A stretch of DNA of 40,496 nt from Clostridiaceae bacterium (GCA_012719545.1 JAAYAD010000081.1:1-40496); one strand, 5' to 3'; shown: positions 6,994 to 17,025, counted from the stretch's first letter. The notes: generated by a model not told the origin, from the letters alone. Numbers and translations: made by a program.

Positions 6994-9531
6994 TCACTCT
7001 TTCTGCAAAGAGTCCTTGGATGCCAGGAATGAATAAATCCCGTATGGCTGCACGTTAAATTCACATTCTTCAAAGCAACTCTTGTCGACAGCAATATTGC
7101 GCAGATTTATGGGGGTTATGTAGCAGCCGTTCACTTTAAGCCGCCTTGTGGCATTCTCACCTGAAAGATCCCGGAATCTCAGGATAATTCCATCCTTTGC
7201 TTTTCTCACGTTAATCAGCTGCATATGCTCCGGGAAGATTCCGAAGTCCTTTTCCAGCTTATTATAGGTAGTTTCCACGCCCATTCTTAGCTCTGCAGCC
7301 CTCTCCATTACATTAGCGGCTTTATCAGCCTCAAATCCAAACAAAATGAAGCGGTATTGCAGATTTCCTCCAATCCACTGCGGGAAATTGGTACCCCACA
7401 TGTTGTTAAAGAGGTTGAAGTATAAAGTTGGTTCATTGGGTTCCTCGTAATGGATGCGATATGAATAAATTCCGGTCTCACCTAAAGCAACCAGTGGAAC
7501 GTCCTGTGAAACAACACATACTCCGCTCTTCTCTCCTACGGCGTGAATATGATTTTCCAGACAATAAAATACGTGGTTGGCACACTCCTGAATGTCCGTT
7601 GCAGGGTCCAGCAAGGCATTTGGTTTATTGATACGGTACTGGGGTTTATCGAAAGCCAGTGGAACCAAAAATGAGCCTGATTCCACATAGGGAGTTTCCT
7701 GTTTGCCCGTTAACTTAAGGCTTACAAAAATCTCATCGCCGGCAGGCGGCAAATTAACCGCAACCTCAATTTCGTTGGCATCCCCGTATTTGTTTACGCT
7801 TTCAGCATCACCGGCATAGTGTAATCTTAAAGTGCTGCCATCCAGAGAATATGATATAAACCTTGGTGTATAGGTTTTATGCTCGCATTCAGTATATCCT
7901 TCCTTGCCATAATCCTGTATGCCCCAGGTGTAAAACCTGTATGCGTAGTCCTTAAGATAATTCGTTATATCTTCTATGCCATAGCGATCATATTGATACA
8001 TGAACAGAGATTGATTCCGTTTCTTTAAAAGTACGGAATTCAGTTTTTTATCAAACAGCTCAATAATTTCTCCGGTCTTTCCTGAGAATGTAAGGCGGTA
8101 ACGGTGGTTTTCTATGTACGTTAATTCCTTCTCTTCACGTATAAGCAGATCCGGATTTGAAGCTCCACCTTTAACTATTTTGACAGGGACAGATTTATAG
8201 GGCGGTATTTTTTCAACAAAGCATGCCCATTCTTCATTAATTTTAGTTATGGGCAGCATCTTACCATCCATCTCAAGCCCACAATCTGTCAAATCCTGTG
8301 ATATATCCTTTAATATCACCCATCCGGTAAAATCAGAACCGTTAGGATTGAAGATCTGAATATCTTTTGAATCGCAGCTCTCAATGAGGCTTTTCATATC
8401 ATTCATGGCAAGGCTTGCTTGTATGGCAAGTTCCCTTTGCTCCTGCCAGGATTGTTCAATTAATTTATAATTGCTTTCACTCTTAGCCTTTAAAAATTCC
8501 TCTTTTCTATATACGCGGTTTGGGCCAAGCCATGTTTTAACGTCCGCTCCCCAGGTATGTTCTCCAAAAAGATTAGTGTTGTCAAAGTACTTATTCAGAA
8601 CGTTATTAATCTTTTCTTCTTCCTTCTCAGAGCCTTCAAGCACTTTTCTTGCAAAAAGCGCCTGAAGCCTTTTGCTTCTTTCCCGTTCTTCCCTGATAAT
8701 ACTTATCTCTGCCGGATATGTTCCCACACCGTGAATCCATGTATCTGAAAGGTCCTTGGTTATTACGGGAACATTGCTAAGATCACACTTGGAAAGTTCG
8801 TGATAAAAGTCATCCATGGTTCCGCAAACAACTTCAACATTGGGATATTTGGAGTGGATTGTTCTGACCAGATTTTCAATAATGTCGGCAGAGTGGGGGC
8901 CGCAATTATCGCTTGTATGCATCAATGCCATCCAAACAGGAAATTCCCAGTCATCAGGCGGGAAAAGGGATGTCCCGTATCCGCCTTTGCTGTACATGGC
9001 TAATACACTTTCACCGCTTGGAGCCTGCCATTTGAACAAATCCGGAACCTTCGGAGGATTTGCAAAGGCATTGCAACCAAGATGCAAAAATTTAATCCCT
9101 GCCTTGCCCAGAATTTCAGGAAGCATAATTCCATGACCCGGCACATCGGTCATCTTTGCAGAAACCGGATACGGCTTATTATACTTTTCAGAAAGCATAA
9201 CGGCATAGCGCAGCCCCTCTATATAATCTCCCGCTGTGCAAAAATCGGTATGAGAAGTATAGGGCAATGCATGCCAGACTATTTGTCCTTCTTCAATCAA
9301 TTCATCCAGTTCTTTTCTTTGCTCCGGATTGCATCTTTCTATTATTGTCTTAAGGGGCCAAGAAGGCATTGTCCAGACATATTTCAGTTTTCCCATATGC
9401 CTTGTTGACCTGCATGTAGTAATTACGTCATTCAGCATGGAATTGGCGTATTTATTAATCACTCTTGAGGATAAATCTGTAAACCCGATATCAAAGTGCG
9501 TCTTGAACACCAATATTATTTTCTCTACCAT
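6994..9531 (-). CDS. GH38-like glycoside hydrolase (DUF5054-type)
   Basis: This large cytoplasmic enzyme (845 aa, no signal peptide) has the GH38 N-terminal barrel pattern. The first strand carries KTHFDIGFTD (metal ligands H12 and D14), the likely nucleophile is D129 in KMTDVPGHG, and a third conserved His lies in LFGEHTWGAD. The C-terminal 400 residues form the expected beta-rich region. It resembles the DUF5054 branch of the alpha-mannosidase superfamily more than classical mannosidases and shares little with the 992-aa GH38 at 18430. It probably cleaves an alpha-linked sugar from imported oligosaccharide. It is the last gene of the binding protein-transporter-HAD operon, with GGAG 8 nt before the ATG. 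Substrate and linkage are unknown. Confidence 0.85.
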   Translation of the reverse strand: MVEKIILVFKTHFDIGFTDLSSRVINKYANSMLNDVITTCRSTRHMGKLKYVWTMPSWPLKTIIERCNPEQRKELDELIEEGQIVWHALPYTSHTDFCTAGDYIEGLRYAVMLSEKYNKPYPVSAKMTDVPGHGIMLPEILGKAGIKFLHLGCNAFANPPKVPDLFKWQAPSGESVLAMYSKGGYGTSLFPPDDWEFPVWMALMHTSDNCGPHSADIIENLVRTIHSKYPNVEVVCGTMDDFYHELSKCDLSNVPVITKDLSDTWIHGVGTYPAEISIIREERERSKRLQALFARKVLEGSEKEEEKINNVLNKYFDNTNLFGEHTWGADVKTWLGPNRVYRKEEFLKAKSESNYKLIEQSWQEQRELAIQASLAMNDMKSLIESCDSKDIQIFNPNGSDFTGWVILKDISQDLTDCGLEMDGKMLPITKINEEWACFVEKIPPYKSVPVKIVKGGASNPDLLIREEKELTYIENHRYRLTFSGKTGEIIELFDKKLNSVLLKKRNQSLFMYQYDRYGIEDITNYLKDYAYRFYTWGIQDYGKEGYTECEHKTYTPRFISYSLDGSTLRLHYAGDAESVNKYGDANEIEVAVNLPPAGDEIFVSLKLTGKQETPYVESGSFLVPLAFDKPQYRINKPNALLDPATDIQECANHVFYCLENHIHAVGEKSGVCVVSQDVPLVALGETGIYSYRIHYEEPNEPTLYFNLFNNMWGTNFPQWIGGNLQYRFILFGFEADKAANVMERAAELRMGVETTYNKLEKDFGIFPEHMQLINVRKAKDGIILRFRDLSGENATRRLKVNGCYITPINLRNIAVDKSCFEECEFNVQPYGIYSFLASKDSLQKE

Positions 9532-9669
9532 ATGTCTTCTCCTTACCCATGTGAAGCACTGAAATTGGATTGCAGCAACTCCATACCAGACTAAAGCTTA
9601 ATCTGAATATTTTGAAAATAAGCTTGAAAACCCTAAAGTTACACCTATGCGCATGATAAACTTAAAAGG

Positions 9670-10245
9670 TTATTCTTTAAACACAGCATTTTCACTTACT
9701 GGTCTTGTCAATATCTTTCTGTTTTTATATTGAATATCAAGCTGTTCAATAAGCCCGACCAGTTCAATGGGAGATGCTATGACATAATCGGGAATCTCAT
9801 TTTCATTTTTAGGTCTCATATCATAACGGGGGCTGTAGCTTGCCAATATTGACGTGATTCCTACTCTGTTGGCTCCAAGAATATCTCTTTTAAGATTGTT
9901 TCCTACCATAACAATCCGGTCTTTATCCTTATCAGTAAGTCCCAGCTCGTTCATGGCATGATAAAACATCTTTTCACAGGGCTTTTCACACCCCACATCA
10001 CCGGATATTGCTCTGACTTTAAAACAATGATTAAGGTTGTACTTGTTGTATACGTTCTCAAATGATTCTCTCATTCCGTCAGCCACAAGTGCTATTGTAT
10101 ATCCGCTCTCATAAAGCTTTAAAAGAGTCTCCCTCGCTCCTTCAAATAATTCTGCGTATTGTACGATTCCTCTTTCGTCTCTGACTTCAGTTGATTCATC
10201 AACCAGAGTATCACCGCTGTCTAAAAATATAATCAAATCCTTCAT
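9670..10245 (-). CDS. HAD-superfamily hydrolase
   Basis: This 191-aa Rossmann-type phosphohydrolase shows motif I FLDSGDTLVDE (nucleophile D9), motif II around ALVADGMRE, motif III lysine in GCEKPCEKMF and motif IV VMVGNNLKRDILGANRVGI. Motif I reads D-x-G-D-T rather than D-x-D-G-T, so the usual general acid/base at +2 is glycine. Some HAD groups have such variants, and their activity may differ. It sits between the transporter ATPase and the GH38-like gene on the same strand, which suggests dephosphorylation of a sugar phosphate or removal of a by-product in the same pathway. The specific substrate is unknown. Confidence 0.88.
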   Translation of the reverse strand: MKDLIIFLDSGDTLVDESTEVRDERGIVQYAELFEGARETLLKLYESGYTIALVADGMRESFENVYNKYNLNHCFKVRAISGDVGCEKPCEKMFYHAMNELGLTDKDKDRIVMVGNNLKRDILGANRVGITSILASYSPRYDMRPKNENEIPDYVIASPIELVGLIEQLDIQYKNRKILTRPVSENAVFKE

Positions 10246-10283
10246 GATAAACTTCCTCCATTAAATCAAACAATCTTTTGTAC

Positions 10284-11270
10284 TTAAACAATTCCCCTTA
10301 GGTTCAGTTCGTCCGCCCTGTGGCAGGCAACAAAATGTCCGGGTTTCTTTTCCACGAAACTTACATCCTCGGTCTTGCATTTTTCTATGCAATAACGGCA
10401 TCTTGTATGGAAAAAGCAACCCGAAGGGGGATTTGCCGGGTTTGGTATTTCACCTTCCAGAGGTATTCTGGTATTTTTAACGGTAGGATCAGCAATGAGT
10501 ACCGCTGAAAGCAGAGCTTCCGTATAGGGATGCAAAGGATTCCTGAACAATTCTTCCGTAGGAGCATATTCAACCATTTTTCCAAGATACATAACGCCAA
10601 CCTTGTCTGATATATGCTCCACAACTGAAAGGTCGTGGCTTATGAAAATATATGTCAATTTAAACTCTTTCTGAAGATCCATGAGAAGGTTTATAACCTG
10701 CGCCTGGACCGACACATCAAGAGCGGAAACAGCCTCATCACACACAATCAACCTGGGATTAAGAACCAAAGCTCTGGCAATGCCTATTCTCTGGCGCTGT
10801 CCTCCCGAGAAAGCATGCGGATATCGCTTTAGATAGCTTGGATTTAGCCCAACCTTTGAAGCTATGGACTTAACCTTTTCTTCGAGCTCGTTTCTTTTTA
10901 ATTTAAAATTTGCTCTGAGGGGCTCAGAAATAATATCAAATACTGTCATTCTGGGGTCCAGCGATGCAAATGGATCCTGGAAAATCATCTGGACCTCTTT
11001 TCTTATTCCCCTCAAGGTTTTCTTGTCTATATTCTGCAAATCATATACTTTTCCGTCCTCGGCCAAATACAATATTTCTCCCGAAGTGGCATCAATAGCC
11101 CGGACAATGCAACGTCCGAGGGTAGTTTTGCCGCATCCCGATTCTCCAACAATTCCTATAGTTTCTCCTCTTTTTACTTCAAAGCTGACATTGTTAACAG
11201 CTCTTATATGTACTTTTTTGGAGGAAAACACCTTGCTTACGTTTTTCACAGTCAGGATTGTTTCCGGCAT
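10284..11270 (-). CDS. OppF-type ABC transporter ATP-binding protein
   Basis: This is the second ATPase of an Opp/Dpp-type importer (328 aa). Walker A is GESGCGKTT (42-50), signature [15 protein letters not shown], Walker [14 protein letters not shown] and switch HDLSVV. The C-terminal oligopeptide-type extension contains [16 protein letters not shown], a cysteine cluster typical of this family. The start ATG overlaps the OppD-type stop by one base (TAATG), with AAGGAGGG upstream. By context the cargo is more likely an oligosaccharide than a peptide, as in several Opp-family sugar importers. Confidence 0.95.
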   Translation of the reverse strand: MPETILTVKNVSKVFSSKKVHIRAVNNVSFEVKRGETIGIVGESGCGKTTLGRCIVRAIDATSGEILYLAEDGKVYDLQNIDKKTLRGIRKEVQMIFQDPFASLDPRMTVFDIISEPLRANFKLKRNELEEKVKSIASKVGLNPSYLKRYPHAFSGGQRQRIGIARALVLNPRLIVCDEAVSALDVSVQAQVINLLMDLQKEFKLTYIFISHDLSVVEHISDKVGVMYLGKMVEYAPTEELFRNPLHPYTEALLSAVLIADPTVKNTRIPLEGEIPNPANPPSGCFFHTRCRYCIEKCKTEDVSFVEKKPGHFVACHRADELNLRGIV

Positions 11271-12283
11271 TAGATTCCCTCCTTTTCATGTGGTTCATTT
11301 GATTCATAAAGCCAGCAGGCAACCGAGTGCTCTTTTCCTACCTCTTTAAGGCAGGGCTCAGGCCTGTTGCATTTATTCTCGTCTCTGAAAACACAGCGGT
11401 CATAAAAACTGCATCTGTCTTTCAGATTCATTGCCAGAGGGACTGTGCCTTCAATGGAGAAGAGTCTTTCATTATTGCCGCCTATTTTATGAACAGAGCC
11501 TAGAAGACCTTTGGTATAGGGGTGCTTCGGATCCTTGAAAATCTCATGTACCGTGCCTATTTCAACAATTTTACCCAGATACATTACAGCAACCCTGTCG
11601 CAGATTTGGGCCACGGTGCCAAGGTCATGAGTTATGTAAAGGATGGCCATTCTGTATTCCTTCTGAAGCTGTTTCATTAGTTCAATAATCTGAGCCTGAA
11701 TTGTAACGTCAAGGGCAGTGGTGGGTTCATCAGCTATCAAGAGATTGGGATTGCATACAAGAGCCATGGCAATCAGAACTCTCTGAAGCATTCCCCCTGA
11801 GAACTCATGGGGATATTGGTTGTATCTTTTTTCAGGATTTGCGATTCCTACCCGGCGTAAAGCCTCAATTGCAAGCTCTTTTGCCTTCTTTTTGTCCTTT
11901 GTCATATGTAAAAGTATGACTTCTGACATCTGATTACCTATGGTATAAAGCGGGGAAAAAGAGCTCATTGGCTCCTGAAATATCATGGATATATTTTTCC
12001 CTCGGATGCTTCTAATCTCAGCGCTGTCCTTTTTCATCTCAAGGAGATTTATTTCACTGCCGTCTTTGGAAAAATTAATTTTGCCAGTAGTCTTGCATTT
12101 TTTGTCGTTTATTCCCAGGATTGCTTTGCATGTCAGGCTCTTTCCGCATCCCGACTCCCCTACAAGGCCAAGGGTTTCGTTTTCACGGACCTCAAAGCTG
12201 ACACCACGTACAGGTGTAAGCATTCCCTCGTCCAATTTTATTTCAATTTTGAGATCTTCAACTTTAAGAACACTATTAACCAT
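11270..12283 (-). CDS. OppD-type ABC transporter ATP-binding protein
   Basis: This is the first ATPase of the importer (337 aa). It shows Walker [12 protein letters not shown]-loop MIFQEPM, signature [15 protein letters not shown], Walker [13 protein letters not shown] and the Opp-type C-terminal [15 protein letters not shown] segment. ATG 12283 has AGGTGA 6 nt upstream and is preferred to the in-frame GTG at 12292. It lies 9 nt after the OppC-type permease and is coupled to the OppF-type gene, so all transporter subunits are probably made from one mRNA. Confidence 0.95.
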   Translation of the reverse strand: MVNSVLKVEDLKIEIKLDEGMLTPVRGVSFEVRENETLGLVGESGCGKSLTCKAILGINDKKCKTTGKINFSKDGSEINLLEMKKDSAEIRSIRGKNISMIFQEPMSSFSPLYTIGNQMSEVILLHMTKDKKKAKELAIEALRRVGIANPEKRYNQYPHEFSGGMLQRVLIAMALVCNPNLLIADEPTTALDVTIQAQIIELMKQLQKEYRMAILYITHDLGTVAQICDRVAVMYLGKIVEIGTVHEIFKDPKHPYTKGLLGSVHKIGGNNERLFSIEGTVPLAMNLKDRCSFYDRCVFRDENKCNRPEPCLKEVGKEHSVACWLYESNEPHEKEGI

Positions 12284-12292
12284 AAATGTCAC

Positions 12293-13477
12293 CTACTTAT
12301 ATGGATCTGCAGCATCGCGCATGCCGTCACCCAAGAAATTAAAGGCCAAAACCGCAACACCGACAAAAATAACAGGTATCAGCTTCCAAGGGCAGTTTGC
12401 GATATTGCTTATGCTTTGGCATTCCTGGAGAAGAACCCCCCAGCTTGTGGCGGGCGGCCTCATACCCAGCCCCAGAAAGCTCATGGATGTTTCACCAAGA
12501 ATCATACCGGGAATACCAAGAGTGAGGTTAACAATAAGATAGCTCATAAATCCAGGTACCAGATGCCTGATAATTATTTTGAAGTCGCTCACTCCGGCAA
12601 GTCTTGCGGCCAATACATAATCTTCCTTTTTCAGTGCCAGGAATTTGCTTCGTACAACCCTTGCAAGATTTGGCCAGCTTAAAAGCGACATGATGATGGT
12701 TATAAAAATATATACCTTAGTTACTGAAATTCCGGGTGGTATAGCTGCAGAAAGAGCCATCCACAAAGGCAGTGTAGGGAACGATAAAAATACTTCAATT
12801 ATTCTCTGAATTACAGTATCAACCCATCCGCCGTAATATCCTGAAAGTCCGCCTATAATAACGGCAAGCACAAAGGATATGAAAGTGCCCACCAACGGCA
12901 CGGTAAGGGATACCTGGCTTCCTATAAGTACTCTTGAGAAAAGATCGCGGCCAAGTTTATCCGCACCGAACAGCATTAAAACCACTGGATCCTTACCTTG
13001 CGGAAGATTGGAATTGTCAACGCCAAACAAATGTATATCACTTTCTATGAATCCGAGAATTTTATAGGGAACCCCTTTAACAAAAAACTTTATGGGATAT
13101 ATTTCTTCTTTATTTTCAACAAAGATTTTATTCCTGAACTTGTCGAACTCAGTATCATATCTGTATACAAAAGGTCCGACAAACTTGCCGTTATGTATAA
13201 AATGAATTTTGCTCGGTGGAGCATTTGAATAGGTTGCGGAATAGTCCTCAAGACCCTGAGGAGCAATAAATCCTGCAAAGATTACACCAGTGTAAAGTAT
13301 GGCAAGAATTACGAAACTGATAACCGCCAGTTTATGCTTCACAAGCCTTCTGGCCATCAGCTGCCATTGTGAAGACATGAAATACTTTTCTTGCTGTTTA
13401 ATTCTTTTTTGAAGTTTTCTTTCTTCTTTTCGCAATACTCTCTCAGAAGAGTTGGTTTTCCCTTTTGTCCGCATCAT
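12293..13477 (-). CDS. OppC-type ABC permease with large extracytoplasmic insert
   Basis: This permease (394 aa, longer than the common 300) has a 45-residue charged N-terminus, TM1 (AVISFVILAILYTGVIFAGF), then about 95 extracytoplasmic residues. The usual five-helix core follows, with the EAA-type loop ARLAGVSDFKIIIRHLVPG. The insert between TM1 and TM2 (with NGKFVGPFVYRY and GVDNSNLPQG) is seen in Opp-family permeases paired with large (about 700-aa) binding proteins, which fits the binding protein here. GGAGAG precedes the ATG. The start overlaps the OppB-type stop by one base. Confidence 0.93.
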   Translation of the reverse strand: MMRTKGKTNSSERVLRKEERKLQKRIKQQEKYFMSSQWQLMARRLVKHKLAVISFVILAILYTGVIFAGFIAPQGLEDYSATYSNAPPSKIHFIHNGKFVGPFVYRYDTEFDKFRNKIFVENKEEIYPIKFFVKGVPYKILGFIESDIHLFGVDNSNLPQGKDPVVLMLFGADKLGRDLFSRVLIGSQVSLTVPLVGTFISFVLAVIIGGLSGYYGGWVDTVIQRIIEVFLSFPTLPLWMALSAAIPPGISVTKVYIFITIIMSLLSWPNLARVVRSKFLALKKEDYVLAARLAGVSDFKIIIRHLVPGFMSYLIVNLTLGIPGMILGETSMSFLGLGMRPPATSWGVLLQECQSISNIANCPWKLIPVIFVGVAVLAFNFLGDGMRDAADPYK

Positions 13478-14469
13478 TATTTACTCTCCTCTATATACTT
13501 AACCCTGGGATCCAAAACCGCCAACAGCAAATCAGAAATTAATGTTCCGACAACAACCAGAATGGCTGATATCATCAATATGCCGCCTGAGAGGTATACA
13601 TCCTGAGCTCGAAGCGCTTTGAGAAGTACCGGTCCCTGAGTGGGCAGCATCAGTACTATCGCAGTAATGGTAGAACCATTAAAAATTCCGGCAATCATTG
13701 GCCCCAGCCCCGCAACAATGGGATTAAGAACAGCCCGCATCTGATATTTGTATGTAAGCTTTTTCTCACTTACCCCCCTGGCCCTTGTGCATAAAACATA
13801 GGGGCGTTCCTGCTCATCCAGCATCTGAGCACGTATGCTCCTTATTAAACCGCAAGTTCCGGACAAGCTTATTACAATAACAGGAATAATCAATCTCTTC
13901 AAGAATTCCAAAAAGGATGCCCAAGAAACAATTCCGCCTTCCGGGAAAAGACCCATAAGCGGCGTTCCAAACCATTTAAAGGACAGATACATCAGAAGAA
14001 TCGCCAGCAAAAAGTGTGGTACTGCCATACCTACGAAGCCTAAGAATGTAAATATGTAATCACTAAGCTGATACTGATGCTTTGCTGTGTATATGGCAAC
14101 AGGAATGGAAATCGCATAGGTTATGAAAAGGGTAATTAATGAAATCATTATTGTTGGCCACAGCGTTTCACCAATTATGGAGATAACGCTTTTATTGTAG
14201 AAGTAGGACACTCCCCAGTCTCCTGTCAATATGCCGGAAAGCCAGTCCAGATATTGAACAATGAAGGGCCGGTCCACACCATACATGGCTTTTAATTGTA
14301 TTATTTCCTGTTCTGTAACCCTTTCCCCCTGAGCCACCATGCTTTCTACCAAAGTATCTACAAAATCACCTGGTGGAAGCTGTATGACAAAAAACACCAC
14401 AAAGGTTATCATAAGCAGAGTAAACAGGGACAGTACAAGTCTTTTTGCAATATATCTCCACTTATCCAT
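13477..14469 (-). CDS. OppB-type ABC permease
   Basis: This is the first permease of the importer (330 aa) with six predicted helices. TM1 (LSLFTLLMITFVVFFVIQL) is followed by the conserved PGDF segment and a periplasmic-side loop. The EAA-type loop is RAQMLDEQERPYVLCTRARG. It pairs with the OppC-type protein to form the channel. It lies 108 nt downstream of the binding protein gene. A strong hairpin in that gap probably lets the binding protein be made in excess. Confidence 0.95.
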   Translation of the reverse strand: MDKWRYIAKRLVLSLFTLLMITFVVFFVIQLPPGDFVDTLVESMVAQGERVTEQEIIQLKAMYGVDRPFIVQYLDWLSGILTGDWGVSYFYNKSVISIIGETLWPTIMISLITLFITYAISIPVAIYTAKHQYQLSDYIFTFLGFVGMAVPHFLLAILLMYLSFKWFGTPLMGLFPEGGIVSWASFLEFLKRLIIPVIVISLSGTCGLIRSIRAQMLDEQERPYVLCTRARGVSEKKLTYKYQMRAVLNPIVAGLGPMIAGIFNGSTITAIVLMLPTQGPVLLKALRAQDVYLSGGILMISAILVVVGTLISDLLLAVLDPRVKYIEESK

Positions 14470-14512
14470 TATTTATCACCGCAATACCTTTCACTCTTAT
14501 ACCGGATGCCTG

Positions 14513-14557
14513 GGCAAGAAGATTATGGCGGGCCGGTAATGGTATAATCTTCTTGCC
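14513..14557 (-). promoter_or_regulatory. 14-bp perfect stem-loop between binding-protein and permease genes
   Basis: GGCAAGAAGATTAT (14513-14526) pairs perfectly with ATAATCTTCTTGCC (14544-14557) around a 17-nt loop containing GGGCCGG. No T-tract follows on the minus strand, so it is not a normal terminator. Stem-loops at this place commonly protect the upstream binding protein mRNA from 3' decay and reduce downstream expression. Confidence 0.7.
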
Positions 14558-14577
14558 AGACTATCCGTAATTGAAGC

Positions 14578-16674
14578 TTAATCTTTAGCCAAATACAACT
14601 GTTCTAGCCTCATCATGCTTGAAAATCTGTATTCATCGCACCAAATCAAGTTGTCAGGGAAGTTCTTGACTTTATTGTTTACAAGCCAGGTACAAGGCTG
14701 CGGTGAAAGGAATCCTATCAGCCATATGTTTTTCTTATGCAAGTCATATATTTTCTGTACATTCTCCTGAACAATCTTGTCTCTGCTGGGACCTGCTGCG
14801 GCCTTAATTGCGTCGTATGCCTTAACAAGTTCCAAGATGTCTCCGGTAGGCTCGATACCGCCATTTGCTGTGCTCTTTCCGTCCTCATACCATTTGCCGT
14901 ATGCGCCCCATACAGTTGTGAAGTTTCTCATTGGTACTATTGAGTCGGGTCGGATTGCCGGTGTAATTACGCTGACCAATGTAAAGCTGGCTTCAACGTC
15001 ATTAACCAGTATGGATTTGGATAGATCAGCATCAACCTTGCTGGATACCTTAATACCGATGTCCTTATAAGCTGATTGCAGGAGGGTAACCATGTCGCCC
15101 TCAGCCTGTGGATTCTGAATTGAGATTATAATTTCAAGATCTTTATTTGTACCTTTGATCTTGCGATATGTACCAGGTTTTCTGTCCCATGGCTCGGTCA
15201 GTTCATCCAATAAGGCATTTGCCCTGTCAACGTTATATTCGGTCCATTTATTTGTCCATTCAGGATCATAGCCAAATGCACCTTCAGGAACGGCTGCCTG
15301 AGCAGGTTTCGATTGTCCGTTCATAAGTGTCGCATTCATAAGATTTCTGTCAACAGCTATGGAAAGTGCTTCTCTGAAGCGTATATCCTGGAACAGAGCA
15401 CGTTTATCCAAATCTTTTGCTGTCTGGCACAATGCCAGGGTATATGCGCCCGATGAGCTTGCCCATGCCGGAGTGCTCCATTCAACAATGTTATGTGTGT
15501 TTTGAGTTGCCATTGCAACAGTAGAAAAATCGTCTGCATCAAGCCATGAAACGTCGATTTCTCCGGCAGCCTGCTTTAAAGCCACCTGATCCTTATCGTT
15601 GATTATAAGAACTTTAATGCTGTCAAGATAAGGCAATTGACGGCCCTGGCTGTCTGTCTTCCAGAAGTATGGGTTTCTTACAAGCTCGTAGACCTCGCCA
15701 ACCTTGTTCCAGTTATCCTTTACAGCTATAAAGCTTCTAAGCTGCGGAACAATTGCATAATCCCAGTGGTAATAGCCAATTTCTTTACCCATGGTGCTGT
15801 AGTTTTCCCACTGCTTTCCGAAATCACGTCTTGCGTTTTCAAGAGCCTGCTCTTCTGTAATAAGAGGGAACGTAGGATCATCTGTTACGCCGTCTTTACG
15901 TGCAACATAATTTTTGTAGAAGTGCTTTGGTAAGAACATCCATTTATTATCTACTGCAACGGCAACAGGGAAATCGGGCTTTGGAGCCTTGAATGTTACC
16001 GTAAAAGTATAATCGTCGATTTTGTCAAACTTTGCCCAGTAACTGACTCCGTCCACTTGGACCTGATAGCAGTTATAAGGTTTGGATGTATATGTCGGAT
16101 AATAATTGGGATCGTCAACTGGTACTGCAGAGCGGTCAGGATTTAATGCGGGAGTTGACATGTGGTCATAGTAGAAAATAACATCGTCCGCGGTGAAAGG
16201 ATGTCCGTCCGACCATTTCATACCCTTTCTGAGCTCAATGGTCCAGACAGTTGCATCTTCATTGGGATAGAAGTTCTTGCAAACATTGGGTTCAACCTCA
16301 CCGGAACCGTCCTGTTTAAAACGGAACATGCTTTGCTCGACAAACGGCCCCCATACCCAACGGCCTGCATCATCGGTGGTGAATGTGATAGTTCCTCCAT
16401 ATTCACCAAGAGACAATACATCGGGTTCAACCATTACGTCTTCCGGAACCGGCAGACGTTCTTCCAATGGAGGAAGAGTTCCCGCTTTTACCTGTTCGGC
16501 AAGCATCGGTGCCTCTTTCAGTATTTCTGTGGTTACCTCGGTACCTTGTTGGGTATTGCCCTGTTCATTGGGTTGCTGTACAGGCTGATTTTTGCCGCAG
16601 CCTGCGATGCCAAGCATCAATGCGAAGATCAGTAAGAGCGAGATAGTTCTTTTAATTGCTTTTCCTGTCTTCAT
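14578..16674 (-). CDS. Extracellular solute-binding lipoprotein, family 5
   Basis: This lipoprotein captures the substrate for the OppBCDF-type importer. ATG 16674 follows GGGAGG. The signal sequence ends in LGIAGC (lipid C26), then a Gln/Asn-rich linker. The family-5 body (698 aa in total) includes VWTIELRKGMKWSDGHPFTA and FREALSIAVDR. It is larger than classical OppA (about 540 aa), as in binding proteins for oligosaccharides or complex ligands. It is the first gene of the operon, under a promoter region with palindromic AT-rich sites and beside a GntR-type regulator gene. The cargo is inferred from the glycosidases downstream. Confidence 0.93.
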   Translation of the reverse strand: MKTGKAIKRTISLLLIFALMLGIAGCGKNQPVQQPNEQGNTQQGTEVTTEILKEAPMLAEQVKAGTLPPLEERLPVPEDVMVEPDVLSLGEYGGTITFTTDDAGRWVWGPFVEQSMFRFKQDGSGEVEPNVCKNFYPNEDATVWTIELRKGMKWSDGHPFTADDVIFYYDHMSTPALNPDRSAVPVDDPNYYPTYTSKPYNCYQVQVDGVSYWAKFDKIDDYTFTVTFKAPKPDFPVAVAVDNKWMFLPKHFYKNYVARKDGVTDDPTFPLITEEQALENARRDFGKQWENYSTMGKEIGYYHWDYAIVPQLRSFIAVKDNWNKVGEVYELVRNPYFWKTDSQGRQLPYLDSIKVLIINDKDQVALKQAAGEIDVSWLDADDFSTVAMATQNTHNIVEWSTPAWASSSGAYTLALCQTAKDLDKRALFQDIRFREALSIAVDRNLMNATLMNGQSKPAQAAVPEGAFGYDPEWTNKWTEYNVDRANALLDELTEPWDRKPGTYRKIKGTNKDLEIIISIQNPQAEGDMVTLLQSAYKDIGIKVSSKVDADLSKSILVNDVEASFTLVSVITPAIRPDSIVPMRNFTTVWGAYGKWYEDGKSTANGGIEPTGDILELVKAYDAIKAAAGPSRDKIVQENVQKIYDLHKKNIWLIGFLSPQPCTWLVNNKVKNFPDNLIWCDEYRFSSMMRLEQLYLAKD

Positions 16675-16730
16675 AAAAATCCTCCCTTCAACCTTATTCC
16701 GTTTTCCGTATGTGGATAAAAGATGGAAAA

Positions 16731-16753
16731 AATAATATATTAAATATATTATT
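16731..16753. promoter_or_regulatory. 23-bp palindrome at the binding-protein promoter
   Basis: The arms AATAATATATT and AATATATTATT are exact reverse complements around a single A. The site lies just downstream of a candidate -10, where it could block RNA polymerase. A related site (two AATATATT octamers around one A) is at 16921-16937. I infer operators for the adjacent GntR/LacI-type regulator. The surrounding DNA is very AT-rich, which lowers certainty. Confidence 0.45.
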
Positions 16754-16760
16754 TGATTAT

Positions 16761-16789
16761 ATAATATCATATATATTTTATTATGTAAA
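16761..16789 (-). promoter_or_regulatory. Candidate sigma-A promoter of the transporter operon
   Basis: On the minus strand, TTTACA (16784-16789) and TATTAT (16761-16766) are separated by 17 nt. The start would fall near 16754, inside or beside the 23-bp palindrome, leaving an 80-nt leader before ATG 16674. Confidence 0.45.
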
Positions 16790-16920
16790 CATTAATTTGT
16801 TTAATTTGATACAATGCTTTAGTTAAATGTTTAATCAATTTATTTATATTGACTATATCTTTGATATATAACTACTAAAATGCCAACAAAATAATACCTT
16901 TAATCACCTTATATTATTTA

Positions 16921-16937
16921 AATATATTAAATATATT
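16921..16937. promoter_or_regulatory. Second AATATATT-type palindromic site
   Basis: AATATATT is repeated around one A. The site shares a 16-bp core with the palindrome at 16731-16753, and the centres are about 187 bp apart. It could be an upstream operator that allows looping, or simply AT-rich sequence beyond the regulator's terminator. Confidence 0.3.
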
Positions 16938-16968
16938 TTTCAGATATTGTAAAAAATAATAAAAAAAA

Positions 16969-16994
16969 CCTTGATGAATATATTTCCATCAAGG
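16969..16994 (-). terminator. Terminator of the GntR-type regulator gene
   Basis: CCTTGATG (16969-16976) pairs with CATCAAGG (16987-16994) across a 10-nt loop. On the minus strand the stem is followed by an eight-T run. It lies 32 nt after the regulator stop and separates it from the transporter operon promoter. Confidence 0.88.
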
Positions 16995-17025
16995 CTTTAT
17001 GCTTTTATTCAAGTGTTCATATGTT

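Noticed and set aside
10385..10624. Overlapping frames within the Opp-type ATPase genes and in other long genes
   Set aside because: They lack ribosome binding sites and protein family features and lie fully inside well-supported genes in other frames.
16740..16960. Very AT-rich stretch as a possible replication origin
   Set aside because: No DnaA boxes or replication genes nearby. It is better explained as a promoter and operator region.
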